From Pipra filicauda (lineage: Eukaryota; Chordata; Aves; Passeriformes; Pipridae), in contig NW_024104509.1 in the NCBI RefSeq assembly GCF_003945595.2, forward strand, positions 1,302,001 through 1,366,000: a stretch of 64,000 nucleotides of DNA, given 5' to 3'. How positions within the stretch are numbered: the first letter of the stretch is position 1; each line of letters begins with the position of its first letter. The position numbers and the translations under genes are program-made. The notes under the pieces are model-generated. The model was not told where the DNA came from. It made no database searches and saw only the letters and a list, made by a program, of their open reading frames with translations. Below, one piece after another: positions 13,301 through 27,732 of the stretch.

Positions 13301-16300
13301 AACCTTGTAATGGATGGGCAATGGCATTAGATGAGACAGCAAAGACACAATACGAAGTAGATCATGGGGTTTTGTATGGAGCACCAGCTTTGGGTATGAA
13401 GGGTTATGATGATCTCAATACAGATGCTTAGAGAGCTCATGAATTAAGTATCCAGCCCAAAGGTGCCCTAGAGACCATTTCTGGCAACGAGAAATAGTGG
13501 AAGACAGGAACAAACTTCAGGAAATCTTTAGGAGGCCTTGAACAACCTAGACACGGCCCAAGAACCAAATAGTTGCCTTAAAATGGAAACATGGCACCTC
13601 TTTCTTTGCAGAGCATAGGAACATGCTTTGCATTTGGACAGAAACTGGTCAGAAAGCAAGCCCTTGGACACCCCTCTAATGAAACAAAACACTTTGCAGA
13701 AAATCTCCACAGTAACACTTTGGCAAATTAAGGAAAATTACAGATTTGCATGCCAGCAAACAGATCAGAATACAAATCATAATAAATTTCACTCTCTTTC
13801 TTCAGTAATGTTTCTCAACATAAAGATTAAGTAATAGATTAGTTCTAGTATTATCAGAATTTGGATGAAAACATTAGTGCAGCAACAGCAAAGCTGAGAT
13901 CAGTGTAAGTCTGAGAAGGAAGTTCTGCATTATCTTTGGTAGAAAGATGTATATTAAGAGAGTACTGAGGATACAAAATATTTCTCAACATGAAGTAAAT
14001 GGCTAAATTCTGCCCTACCTGCCGACAAACACGACTGGCAAAAGTGAAGTATTTACACTTTGGTAAGACAAGACAGCCACATGTCTACAAAAGTGCTTCT
14101 TCAATCTCTCATTTAAGTCAAATTATCAGAATTAAATTAGATTTTAACAAATGACATGATCCCAAAATCTGCTCTGGTTACTTAGGTTTTTCCAGCCATG
14201 ACTCATCACACCAAGACATTGTTCTAAAATAATTTCCTTTACCTAGATTTTGAGTTCTGCATTAACTCCTCAACAGACCATTTTTTTTTAATTTTAGAAT
14301 GGTAAGGTAATGTGCTAATCTGAAAGCTTCTTGATTAATCTCAGAAGATTAACAATGTTTAAGATTTAATACTGGCAACAAGATCCCAAAATGTTATTAA
14401 AAATGTGTCATATACTTCCCTCTTTGGCAGAAAAGAACATTTGCACAGGATCTGTTTGACGGATTCCTAATCACACAACAGATTAAAAGGGGATTTTCCA
14501 TTTGTTTGTGTTCAGTTGGTTTTCTCCTCAACCCACCACAGAGGGGAAAAAATCTACTTTGAAAATTAAGGAAAAAAACCTATCAGTGCAAACAGTAGCT
14601 TCCTCTCCAAATTGATACAAGAGAAAACACAAACAGCTCAATTATCTCTTTAAATATTTTTCTAAGATAGCCTGAATTTACTACAGAAAACCTTAAGGAA
14701 TCAAGCTGTTGCACAGCACAGCTCTTGAAGCCTTTCATTTGGCTACTGGAGCTGACCACTCAAAGAAACCAGCTGTATATCTAGATCTTTAATTGAAATC
14801 TGCTGCTGAGGGGAATTGCTCTGTGCTCTCCGTTGGTACTAATGGGGCTGCCTAGCAACTGCAGCAACAAGTTTCAGCAAGGTGAAGTCACACAAACCAG
14901 TGATTGCCTTTCTGGGCACAAGTTTGTGGAAGTAGGATATTTACTAGTGAGAGCTCTTTAGAGAAGGAACAGGAAGCAACCTGAAATGAGATGATAAATA
15001 AAGTATAAATATGACTTCCTTAAAAGTATGCATTTTTAAAAGCATGCACTTGAGTTGACTCAAACCAGCTTTCTATATGTTGTTGACAAGCCTATGTTTG
15101 ATCAACTATTCTTTGAAGGAAATGTTAATGTAAAATATGAACCTGCAGGACAACTGGATCAGCCATAAAAGTACCAATAAAACCTCAACTAAATTAACTA
15201 ATGGGTGATTCATCTAATCTCATCTCATTTTAACCAAAAATATATTACCTGGCTGTCCATAACTCTATATGTCTAAGCATTATTTGTGCATTGAGAACAG
15301 AATAGTACATTACTCCAAAGCAAATTTCCCCCACATCTGAATTTTTCATGTTGTACTTTTAAAACAGCAATAATAATAAGGCACATCTGTACTGTGGTTG
15401 AGAGTTGAAGTCGATGCTCTGTTGTAAAGGGTCCTACTGGGTAAGATTCATTGGGGTACATGTACACAATACAACTTTATTCATGATGAAAATACCAACT
15501 TGTAAACAACAGGAAAAAAATATGCAAAACCATCATGATGGCCCTAAATCCAAAGGGCCAAAGATGCCCTTTGCAAAATTTTGTGCTAAAAGAAGGCAAA
15601 ACCATTCTGAACTCTCAAATACAGAGAAGTCACTCTAGTAAAGGAATAAGAAATGTTGTACAATAAGTTTTTAGACTCCTGAGAATGTTTTTGTAATGTT
15701 CAAAGAACCAGACTCAATATACGCTTCTAATACCATGATTTAATAAAGGTATTTTAAGAAGCAAAAACATTTTTTGATGCATTTCTTCTTGTCTTTACTG
15801 CCTTTCTACTTGTTATTTAAGAGTGATAAAGCCACTGCTGCCCTACAACACACATTAATACCATCTCCTAATTATCACAGCTGAATAATCAATGTGTATC
15901 TCTAAAGTTCTGCCTTCCTTTAGAAGAAAATCCAAGTCAGGAGAATTAATTTTAAAGGATTTACAGAAGCAACTCACACTATCAATATCTGTGGTGCAAA
16001 CTCACATCTTTGTGCTGCTCTATCTTGCTCCCTCTATTGCTTTTTGAATTTGCTATAAAAGCTAAATTAGGTCTCAGGGGCACTGCACGACTAAACAAAG
16101 ATCTCTTCTAGCCCATCGTGATGGAAGTAAATGTACTCAGGAGGGAGAAGTACTGAAAGGGCTAAACTCCCTCCCCCAGTTCTCCCATCTTTAACACAGA
16201 ATTCTATACAAAATCACTCACACTCACTCATACACTTGCCCCCCTGCTTGTAGTCTTCTCTCTTTCTCAGAAAATCAGCCAGATGAATGTACTGAACTGG

Positions 16301-16380
16301 AATACTTTTTTCTCTTTTTGGCATAACTTGCTAAGCTATTTCACCATTTACGTGATTCCTTTTACAATCTCTTCATGGAA
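10354..16380. other. Gene-free non-coding sequence
   Basis: No coding exon, RNA gene or clear mobile element recognised. A 121-codon open frame at 10705-11070 (plus strand) has no recognisable domain and ordinary AT-rich composition; I treat it as chance. Confidence 0.7.
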
Positions 16381-16410
16381 ATATATATATATATATATAT
16401 ATGTGTGTGT
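16381..16410. repeat. (AT)n microsatellite running into (GT)n
   Basis: Eleven uninterrupted AT units at 16381-16402 are followed directly by GTGTGTGT to 16410 and then by a further short ATAT tract. A compound dinucleotide microsatellite, likely to vary in length. Confidence 0.95.
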
Positions 16411-16979
16411 TTACATATATATGTTGAAAACACTTTCTCTTTTTTAATACATACTCTTTTCAGCACTGAGACAGCTTGAAGAAGATATATCCACAGTTCA
16501 ACCTGCAGCCCTATTATGACAATAATTTCATTTTTCAACTCAATTTTCTGTCTCTGAAATCTTAGAAGGCTGTGATATGCCTGAGTATAATACTTTTGAC
16601 AGAAAGGTCCCTGGTAATGAGAAATGTCCAAAGATCATTTATGAGAAGCACGTAACAGAATAGGGACTCTCATGTTTCTACACTAGATTGCAAAGCTTAT
16701 TGTAACACACAAGATCCTCTTTATTTTATATAAAATTCTAATGCTCCTGTCATTCCTGCTGTTAACTTGGTGTATGCCTGGTTGAGTCTTCAGAATTTTC
16801 ATAAAACTTGTGAACTTTATAACAGCAGAGTCAAATTCAGCATCTATCTACAAGAAGCAACCCAAGATATTTTACATATTTGTTATGCACTACTATGCTT
16901 TATTCACATATCTTGCTTCAGAAGCCAATGTCTTCTACCACGTGCAACAATTTAAAATTAATGATAGACAAAGAAACTG

Positions 16980-17520
16980 TATACAGATTACAGACGAAGG
17001 TTCAACACCAGGTCAGTAGTGACTGAGCAAAATAAAAATGCCATGGCACTTGGTGGCCTGCATGAAGTAAGCTGGTGGTGTCAATCCAGGCCTCAATGGA
17101 CTTTGTTCATTAGAAAGGAAAAACAAAACCCACCACATAGCACTAATTGGCACCCCTGTTGGCGCTGTCACCGGCTAGGCCAAGGTTCTAACAGCCACAG
17201 GAAAAGGGTCTTTCAAGGTCACTGTTGAGGCACAATAGGGAAAATGCATGGGAGAGAGGGAGCTCCACTGCCATGGGCAGTTCAGCTCCTGAGACCTCCA
17301 TTAGGTCTGCACCAGACAAGATCAGCCTTACAAGGACTTTTGCCAATCAGTCACCTCACCAATTCAACTACTTGCATACCAAAAACTCCTTCAGGAAGAG
17401 GTGTTAAACCTTTGCAGGGTACAGAAGAAGCATCAATCTGGCACCTTTTTCTAGTAAAGAATACACCATCTGTGAAGGCACTAGAGAGCAAGCCCCCTAG
17501 CAAAGTTTCGATTTAACTGA
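16980..17520. other. Unidentified block of higher GC within AT-rich DNA
   Basis: About 540 bases visibly richer in G and C than the flanks, with several overlapping plus-strand frames open for 60-90 codons. I recognise no protein motif, tRNA-like box or CR1 segment. It could be an old mobile element, a conserved non-coding element or an untranslated exon. The sequence alone does not decide between these. Confidence 0.35.
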
Positions 17521-20500
17521 TTTGACAAAATTTCATAGTACAAAAAGTTTTGGCTTTTTTTCCTTATTGTACAAAGATGCTGACTGTATGTGCAACAGAA
17601 GGGGAACTATTACCTCTCATAGAGGTAGAAATGGCCATGTAGGAGAACAAAATAAATAAACAACACAACTCAATATGTTTTTTTGGCTTTCTTGTACATG
17701 AATATTTGCTAAATGTCACTACAGAAAGTATTAATGAGTGTGTGTAACTATAGATTGGTATGGAGAGTTACAAGCTCTTCTTCAATCTCCCTTTCTAATG
17801 ACTAAAGAAGTGTGGAAGGTTCATGTTTCAAATTCACCCTTAACACCTATTCGATAGCCTTTTTCTATGAAGTCTTCCACTACACCTGTGACAGAAGCAG
17901 CTCACAAAATTAGGAACCACAAAGACTAAAGAGTATGAAACATAAGTCATCAAAGAGCAGTGGAGGTGGGAACTTAAATGAATACAGCACAAAAAAATTT
18001 AAAAGGTGAACTGCAATAAAAGACAAAACTAATAAACATACATCAGAACAACTGCTTTGGTCTAAGAGAAAAATCTAATATACAAATAGGATTGGAACAT
18101 GGCATTTTATTTCCTCTTTTCCATCTTCATTATAAACTACAAAAATACATAGATATTTAAGGCAAGTTTGTATGCATGGATGTGTATACATCTCCTATTG
18201 TAAATGGAAAGGTTTTTTTAAATTCATATAATGGGAAAACAATATTATTTAATTTTTAAGGGATTGTTAAACCATTTTATGCATAATTGTATCAAAATAT
18301 CACCTATTCCCTCAAGAAAGATGAAACATTTCTATACATACATCTAAAATCCAAAACGGTTTCAGTTACCTTTCTGAGCAGTAAGTAAGACACTGTTTAG
18401 TGCTCCTTAAAATATCCTTAACAGTCAGCTGCTAGGCAATGGTTAGTAGTTCCATAGAAAGAGCCTTATTCCTTAAATGAAATATAACTCCTAAACATTT
18501 ATATTATTCCTGACAGTAAACTAAGAGTTCATCCTTTTTCTTGTTCCACAGTGAATCATGTATCAAAAATGCTATTTTGGAGATTATGAAAAATCACAAT
18601 ATACATTTAATAGCATTTGTCTACCTGAAATGATTTTATCCTGCTCCTCATTTCTGCCCAAAAGATAATGTAGGTGAATGGTGGGTCAAAATCTAACACA
18701 TTTCTAAACATTTCTGTAACAGCATAAAGAATTTCCTCTGAGACATTCACCCTCCTCTAGCTCAACTGATCCTAAGAAAGGATGAAATAGATGTTAACAG
18801 ATGACAGCTTGGCTCTCTGCCTGTTTTATGCTTAGGACTTACAGAAAATTCCAGGAAGAATGTGGGAAATCAAGGGATTTCATGTAAATGTACCTCCTAC
18901 ACTATCAATGTAGTTTTCTGAAAATTGAGATATTTTTCTTTTCTCTTATAGAGAGTTCTGCAATTGTTTGGTTCTGTAATAACTTCTGTGGGCCTGCTAC
19001 AGAAGGAAAAGTTAGTCAAGGTTATATACTTAAAAATCACCCTGCTCTTGTAGAAACATAGATCATCACATGAGCATTCCCTGTTTATCTTCTGAGCATG
19101 GAAAACAGATTTAAAGATGTTATTTCTGCCTTACAAAAAAATGTTATGCTGTAATCAGACTGAACATTATCTCTTTACTGCTACACATTTCCACCATCTC
19201 CAGAAGTTAAAATCTACATAATAGATCATTGTTAAAAGACAAAACAAACAAACAAAAAAAAAATTGAAAAATACTAGTATATTCTTTTACCAGACAAGAT
19301 AAAAAGCAGGTTCTGGCAAGCAAGATTCAGCTGCAAGGACCTCTTCTATTTTCAAGGCTACAGGCATAGAAATGTAATAGAGGTACATGACGGAAATGTA
19401 GCCTGGCCAAGGTTTAAAAAACTGTTTATTTCTTCTCTACAGCATATCCCAAACAAAGGTAAACTAAAAGAAACAAAAGGTTGAAAAGAACAAAGTAACT
19501 TTCTGTAACACACAGAGCTGTATGATGCATGGTCTACAGAACCAATTACACATTTTCTGACAAGTGAATGAAGTTCAGTGTCAAGTGCTTTCCTGAGTGT
19601 ACTGCTTTTCAACAAAAGTGACAGAAAAAAAATACAGAGAAAGATAGAGGGACAGGAAAATAATTGGAAAATAGAAAAGAAACCCCCTAATTTGATTTGA
19701 TACAGAGTTTGAAAAGATCAGGTTTGGACATATTTTGCAAATGACATTTTAATTTCCTGAAATTCTAACTTGGCTGAAGTGCAGTGAATGCCAAACTTGT
19801 ACAGACAGCTTACATAACTGTATATGTGATGTTCCAACTCGCAGCACTCCTGAGTAGCGTAGCTCTAGATATACATAGTGAAATGAATGGGAAAGGATGT
19901 CTAATGTTTGTGTTTAGCTGAATACCAAACAGTTTGAAGACCCACTACAACAAATCTACTTGCAACACCATGTAATAGAAAGTAGAACAATGAATACATT
20001 GATATTGTACATTCATACTTTTCCTTATTTCTCTTCTTTGTTTATATTACTTACACTTTTCTCTCTCATTTTTAACAGCATGCCCACTGTAGTTAACTCC
20101 TTCTGCAATGAGTGGAAACTGAAAAGTCCAGCACTTTGTAGTACAGATCTGTTCACATAAAAAACCCCTTCCATTTCTTTAGTCTTCTGTTTTATATCCT
20201 GTTGTTTTCCTTTACATTTCCACTCACTTCTTGCACATCACTCTCTCTCCTTCAAAACAGCACCCTTTCTATTTAGTTTGGTTTTTATACAAATTCACCA
20301 TCTTTTTTCCTCCTCATTTTCTCTTAAATGTTAAAGCATACATTTCTCTCCTTCAGTTTCATGATACAGCTGGTACAGTCTTCTCAATTCTGTTGAAGCC
20401 TGAAAATAACTTGCTGCAAAAGGTCTTATTTCATGTTCTGTTTTCATGGCACTCCCACTAGAGTTTGTAGGAATTGCTGATTTAGAACACATCTTGGTAC

Positions 20501-22542
20501 ATGGTGTTTTCAAAAATACATACTTCGAATTTTGGTAAACTCAAATCAATGATAAAGAAAGCAACTTCTGCATAGGCACCTGAATTAAGACAGCACAAGT
20601 TCTCTCCCTTCTTATCCACTGAACTCAAAAGTGATTAGCTCTCCCATTTTCTGAAAATCAGTGGGCTGTAAACAACCAGTGAGACACATTGTACCATGAG
20701 TTTTACAGTAAAACGGTCTGGACAAGTCTATAGAGAATTCTGTTTCAAAATTAAAGATACATAAATCTGCAGATAAGATTTCACTCAGTTGATATAACAT
20801 ACATTTGCTTGAAACACTGTCACATATGAAAAGTTTCTCAAAAAAATCTTTGTGCGATTATTGTTGCTGATCAGAATGTCAGTGCAGATATTGTATGCAA
20901 TGTTTTCTTCAATACTTTTCTTTTTTTTTTAAATAATACATTAATTATGAATTAAATTATGCCTAAATTATGGAGGTTACTAGACACTTTTGAGGTTTCA
21001 TCTTTAATATTGTAATGCCTGCCACAAGACTGGTAATGCCTTTATTCTCAATCAGCTCTGAATAAAGATTTATTTTCATAAGCATATAGAATTGCTTTCC
21101 AAGTTGTAGTGGAACATGATGTTGACATACTTTATGCCATGGAACAATTTGTAGTTTAAATTATTCTCAATGGATAATAATCAACCATACTTTGCCTCCA
21201 CTGACGTTGTTTTATTCTTCTTCACTATTCTGATTAATCATGTGAGAGATTAATATAAAATGAATTTTCCAAAATTGGCTATGGCTAAGAGGAAACTAGT
21301 ATTCTAATTAAAATGTATAGATTTCTGAATGATAAAATTTTGTAAAAACTATGCTAATTTTTACTTTATTTTTTTCAATATTATGCAACATTACTTTTAA
21401 GTGTTAATCTATTTGGTATATCTAATAAAGATTACTGGTGCAGTACTGCTTACATACTACCTATAGTATGATATTTATTACAGGTTTCCATACATTAAAC
21501 AAAACAGTTAAGCTGGTGTTTCTTGTATCACCTTTCCATTTCCATACATATTTCTATAGAGAGAATGGTTTGTGTCATTTAAAAGAAGTCTGGCTTGCTA
21601 ACAGATACTAGTAATGATCAGTACTTGGATCACTTGTATAATGCACTGAAAGAAAACAATGATGGGTTTAATATAAATTCCTAAACAAACTAAAATAATC
21701 TCTGCTTGGTCATCAGTGGAACTTTCTCCCAAAGAAAAGTTTCTTTTCTCCACAAAGATGAAGGCATTGTGCCTTATTAATGTATTCTCTAATGCCATTA
21801 CTTCTCTGTGCCACTAGACTGTGCTGCATTTGTTCATATTTATGCTGCCATTGCATTTGAATATCTGGCCTCAGTTCTTGTACAAGGTCTCTCAGTTCAT
21901 TCCAATTAAATAATAAATAAATTCATTGTACAAATATTGCACAAAATCCCCCAAACAATGTGCATTGAAGTAAACAATGCTTTTCATAGCCAGTTGCCAC
22001 TTCATTTTTCTTCTAGACAGACAAATATAAAAAGGAAACAACAGATCATTGGTTTCACTACTTTGTCAGGGCCTGAAATATAACATTTACTTTCATTTTT
22101 CCATCTTATTTAGAGAAACAAAACTAGTGCTGTACTTTTGACATGCACAAACGATCAAGGAAAAATGTACTAGCAGCAAAGCATCAGGATTTCCAAAAAG
22201 CATTTCTGTGGCAGGCTCTTAAATCAAAAAGTTAACTGGCAGCAGTTTATCACCATCTAGTAAAATCAGACAAATTTTTCAAGAACGAAAGAGAAGACAA
22301 CATGTATGAATGTCTCTAAACAGCACTTTTAATGCAAATATTGTCCTTAATTTCGTTAAACCCAGTTTTACACAGTTCACATATAGTAAATTCACTAAAC
22401 TGTCCTCCAAAAGATTCTTATTTCCAATAAATCTTTTGGAAAATTATTTACTCCACAGTTCTTAGTCTGCTAGCTAACAAAGAGATACATGCCATCAACT
22501 TCAAGTCTGAGTCTATAGCTTTCAAATATCTTTGAAATAAGT

Positions 22543-22599
22543 GTGCAATGCACGTTAAATAATCTAACATAATGTGCAATGCGCGCTAAATAATCTAAC
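22543..22599. repeat. Tandem duplication, 31-bp period, two copies
   Basis: A 26-base core occurs at 22543-22568 and 22574-22599, each copy opening GTGCAATG and closing TAAATAATCTAAC. The copies differ at two positions (CACGTTAA against CGCGCTAA). This is a simple two-copy tandem duplication that has begun to diverge. Confidence 0.9.
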
Positions 22600-25500
22600 C
22601 TCTGCAAACTATCAAAGTGCATAAAGCCTACCACACTTTACCTCCTGTTATAGTGGGAATAGTAATTTAGGAGTTGCTGATTTATAAGCAACCTTGTCTT
22701 TACTTTTTACATTTGAAGTTTTTTTTTTTTATGAGAACCATAATTTCACCTGAGACCAACAAAACACAATATGCTACCCTCTTGACAGCTCATTATTTTG
22801 ACAGTAGACTGAACTGCAATTTAACAATTTCTTTTTCTTTGTATTCTTTTGATCTAGCTTTTCCCCCCCATGAACACCTTCACTCAGAAAAGAAAAACCC
22901 AACAATTGAAACTTGTAATAAAAACATTACTTATAAGAGTAAAGACATTTTTAGTCTAAAGGATTACTTCAGAGAGTGAAAAAAATTAAATGCAATGGGA
23001 ATGCATCTCTTGCTTAGAAATGTTACTTTGAAGGGTAAAGTCAGTTATAAATAACATGGATTAATGAAGTAGAAACATGACTCTTAAAAAGAATAACTTT
23101 CTTGTGATAGGTGTTTGCTGCGTTCAGGAAACCTAAGTGACCCAGTGACCATGGATAACTAAAAGAAAGCAATTAAATGTGAGACCACCTCAAGAACAAC
23201 TGTAAGTAGACAAACTGCTTTAAAGACTGGATTTATAACAATCATCAAAATTAATCTTAAAATTATACCACTTTTTTAGCCATGCTCAAATGCTTATTAC
23301 CCTATGTAACATATTAATACCTAAATATATTACAAATATATGTATTTTCTTAATCTTTACTTCAAGATTGATTTGGCCATTATTTACCAGCAACAATGCA
23401 GCAATGAGCATAAGCATAATAATTAATCAAAATAGTTTATTGATAATTAGCAGAATAATGTTTTGGAATACTTTTTATATGTCAGCATTAGCTGAGAAAA
23501 CATGCAGCACGTTTACCAACATCCCTTTCCAGCAAATATTTATATAGCCAACAGCTGTATTCAAGCACCTAAGCGTAATAGGCAGTTAGGAGCAGAAGGT
23601 GATTTTATTGTTATTGAAATTTCAGGGCAAGAAGACTTTTTTTAACACGGCATGCTTCTTACGATGCTGATTCCCTGTAAGCCTTGATAATCATTCATGC
23701 TGCTTACAATCTCAAGTCACTGAGTTTCCAAGGGACCCAGAACAAACAGCCTCAAATTCAGCTTGCCTTATTTATGACAGTAGTCCCATCAAAATCTCAC
23801 TGAACTACTCACATAAAGAAGGCCCATGATAACTCTTCCTAAATGAGTTTGTCTGTCAAACAAGGATAATTACTTGATGCTTAGTCTTTAATGAGTATGT
23901 GGTTTTAAATGGCCATGATCCAGATAAACATAAGATTTAAAAAATCTATTGCATTTTTGTGCAGCAATAAAAGTGTAGATCCTCCACAAAAATGGTGTAG
24001 ATGCATTTTAATTGGCAATTCATCAAAATAATTCACAATTAGCAGCAAAATAACAACATTTACGTCAAACTAAATTAGTGTATATATTTGTAGCAGAGGC
24101 AGAAACAGCTGTTATTCTGTTTGCATAAATTTTCAGCAGAATGTGTCTGGTAAAGTTAATTTCTGACTTATAAAAAATAGTTCCAAGACTGCAAAAATGC
24201 AGAGGGCCAAATGTCTTATTAATAGGACCACTCAAGTGAGTAAGCATTGTTCAGTTAAACAAGGACCAGGCCATCACAGCTGTACTGTATTCTCAATCTT
24301 GTGCATAAATTAGAGTTTTCAATACGCTCATGAAAGCAATATTAGAAACAAAAAGGAAAACGGCACAATCCAAAAGGCACCTTCTGTCTGCCACCCCCAG
24401 TGACACTGTGTGATATCTTACTCTCAAAGCTGCACTGCAGACTTTGCCCAGACTGCATACAGAATCGGAAGGAACAACATTGAACTTCATAAACACGAAG
24501 CACAAAGAACAACATTTTGACATCTATAGCTTGTCTATGAAAGTCATTATGAAAAGCCCCAACTGTGCTAAATGTACAAGCTGTTAAAAATGCTCTTTAA
24601 AGAAACTGATTTTAAATTCAAATGTATCAGGTTTTTAAAATTTACATGTTGGTTTAAGTTGATATACAAGGTTTATTACTAAGCTCAACAGCAAGTGATC
24701 TAGGACAGCGTCTTAGAACTGTAAAACTAACACACTACTATTACCTCTTGACTGTGTAGCAATGCTCAAACTTTCTTTTTTTTTCCCCCCCAATAATTTC
24801 CATTTTGTCCTATGTAACTACAACTGTTTATTTATATAACTACTATATTTAGTCCAATTTATCATAAATACTGTTAAAACACCTGTGATTTCCCTCATTA
24901 AAAGCGAAATGGACAGGGTCATGGGTTGAAAGGGCAGCGTATGGACAAGAGGGCTGGTTAACATAACCCATTATACTGTTGCACTGATGAAACTCATTTC
25001 TATTCAGCTGATGATTAGTTCCATCAATATTTACTCCTCTGCGCATCTTCAGCTACAAAGCATACATTCTTCAATTTCATAGCACAGACCTTGATTTCTG
25101 TGAATTCACTGTACTGCTTGAGAGATGGGAAAAGGATTTCTTGGATTGCTTGGGAATATTTCACTCCTTTGATTTGTTTTCCTTTATCAGGTAACCAATG
25201 CCTGCACTACAGCAATCCTAGCTCCTTGAACCAATTAATAACACTCAGTACCACTGAAGGTACACTTTATCCATATGTTTCTGAATAGGCATATGTCACT
25301 ATCACATATAGCAATACCTTTGACACCATGCTGAAGACTTTCCACGAATTAGCACAAGTATGCTTTTAACACAGATTATGACTTCCAGAATTCTTGCTTA
25401 CTCAGAACGTATGGGTTATTTTCATCTGAAAGATTTACTCCCCAAATGCTGCTAACAGTTTTTAACCACAAAACACAATTTTAATGACCTTTACTTGAAA

Positions 25501-27306
25501 TCATGACTGTATTGTTAAATTGGACAATCATACCAAGTTACTGCTTCTCACCATATTTGTAAAGGACCAATGGTGGATGCCTGACATTTTCCACATCACA
25601 AAAGAGAAATTGTTTCCAGCCAATGAACGTGATATTTTCATAGTTGTTAACAGCCATCAGATTTTTTTCTATGAAAAACAATTTTGTCATTAAAAAAAAT
25701 TATATGATAAAAATTCTAATGGTATTAAATCAGATAGCTTTCTTTTGATGAAATTTCATTATGCACTTCACTCCTGCCCCCAACAGTTAAGATAATGGAA
25801 GATATCATTTGGAATGTAAGTATGATGAAATGTAAAGTAAAAGCATTGCTGAGGTACAAATAAGTTCTCAGGCTTCTGATTTAATTTTTGTTCATTCTAG
25901 AGAGGTGTATATTGACTGCACATGTTTGTATTTTTGATTATGTGATGCAGTAACAGTTTATTACTGACTCATGATTTTCTAAGCATTTACTGACATTTAT
26001 TAAAATTTTACCTGCAAAAGCCTGACACCAGAAACTTGTATTCTATCACATATCAAGGAGTCTCAGTGAAGTCAAATAACATTACTCAGTTTAGTATTAG
26101 CTGGATGCACTACACTTTGATGACAAATAGGTTTTGCTATGGTGGGGTAAGGTCTTAAGTCTGTCAAAATCAGTAGTTCTCCCTTTATCATATTTTCTTT
26201 AAATGGTCAATGTGTTCATTGACATATTTTAGGATATTAATGTTACATATTCCAAATAGAGTTGCATTTACTTTTCCTGGAATAACTTGTGAAATAATTT
26301 TCCTTTGAGTTAATGAGTTTATAAAGATTTCAGGTACTCGTTTATTCAATTAAGGAGAACTCTCTTAGTTATTCAGACTATTTGTATATGTTACTTAATA
26401 AGCTCTCTCAGAAATATTGCAGATAGGATTTGTTTGATCACACTTTTCTAATCCCTTACAAATATTTTAGTGATGCTAAAAAAAATAGAGTAACTATGTA
26501 ACATCATATAACGTATTATTTCTCATTCCTGACACCAACAAGAGAAAACTACACAGAAAAACTTGCTCAAATACCTTGGCTTCAGGGTTTTGTGGAGTGC
26601 CTTTTCTTGAAAACATAAAATATAACGCTTTTTAGTATGATTTCCAACTAAAAGTTTAAATATTACTCTTTCAGTAATGGAGTACCTGGGTATGACCAGT
26701 TTAATGTCACTTTCACGATTCAAATTGTTGAGACCACAAACTTGGCTTTTGTGTATGTACAGGTACTATGTTCCCAGAGTAAAAGTAGGTGTTATGACAT
26801 TGGTTTTTTGCCACAGTGGCTTTTCCGTATTTGCATATCAGATGCATTATATGCAGAATTGACTAACTTGTAAAAGCTTTAAACTTTACAAATCAGTTTA
26901 ACAAAAATTAAATTGCAAGAAAAAAATAAATTTCTTTTTTCAGTTAAACAGCACAATAATTTTAGTGCATTTTCTGTCCTCTTTTTCTAAAAAGTATAGT
27001 GAAGTACACCTTCTATGCTCTTAACTCTCTCACAGGATGCTTTCAGAAGTGGGACAGATGGAAGGAAGACTGTGACAAATGCTCATTGTAAGTTTCTTTT
27101 ATACCTATGTTTGCCTTTATAAAATAGAGGTAAAAAAGTTATCAACTCCAAAACCTCCCATTTCCAGTTCAGAGGGAAATATCCAATGAGAGCTCCAAAG
27201 TAACAAATGCTCAGTCTCCTATACATTGTTCTGATGTAAGGCAGCATGCCTATGAATGCTCAAGAGGATTTAAATCAAGATTTGAAGTACAGAAAATTAT
27301 TATTTG

Positions 27307-27338
27307 CAATAGGACATGACCAATAGGACATGACCAAT
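27307..27338. repeat. Perfect 14-bp tandem repeat with CCAAT at unit junctions
   Basis: CAATAGGACATGAC is repeated exactly at 27307-27320 and 27321-27334, with a partial third copy CAAT to 27338. Each junction creates a CCAAT pentamer. The exact identity suggests a recent duplication. It lies about 1.6 kb outside the CpG island, so a promoter role is speculative. Confidence 0.92.
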
Positions 27339-27705
27339 GACTGTAATGTACAGGCACAATAGCTGAGGTTACCCCAAAGCTAGTTGTGCTTCCACGGGAT
27401 GGGGTGATTGACAGCCCCTGTGACTGTCCAGTGCTTTGGGATGCAGCAGGTAGTAAGTTGGGTATTTTCAGAAGCTCTTTGGCCTCCATTTCAATGTGGG
27501 GTGGGTAAGAAACACAGCAGTGCCCGTACACCCCAGGCACATTGCACTAACTGCATCCAACTGCACCTTGGAAGGATCGCAGCTCAGCTGGGAAAGTTTG
27601 GAGGAAGAGCTCACATGTACAAGACAGAGAGCTTCCTCCTTCAAACCCAACAACAAAACAACTACACCTTTGCAAGAAGGCTTACAGTTCTCTAAAAGCA
27701 CAAAA

Positions 27706-27732
27706 TCACAGCTCACAATCTGTGAGCTGTGA
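27706..27732. repeat. Perfect hairpin, 12-bp stem, 3-nt loop
   Basis: TCACAGCTCACA at 27706-27717 and TGTGAGCTGTGA at 27721-27732 are exact reverse complements around the loop ATC. This is the tightest inverted repeat I noticed in the window. It sits about 1.2 kb from the CpG island. It lacks the U-run expected of an intrinsic terminator, and such terminators are not expected in a vertebrate genome anyway. Confidence 0.9.
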
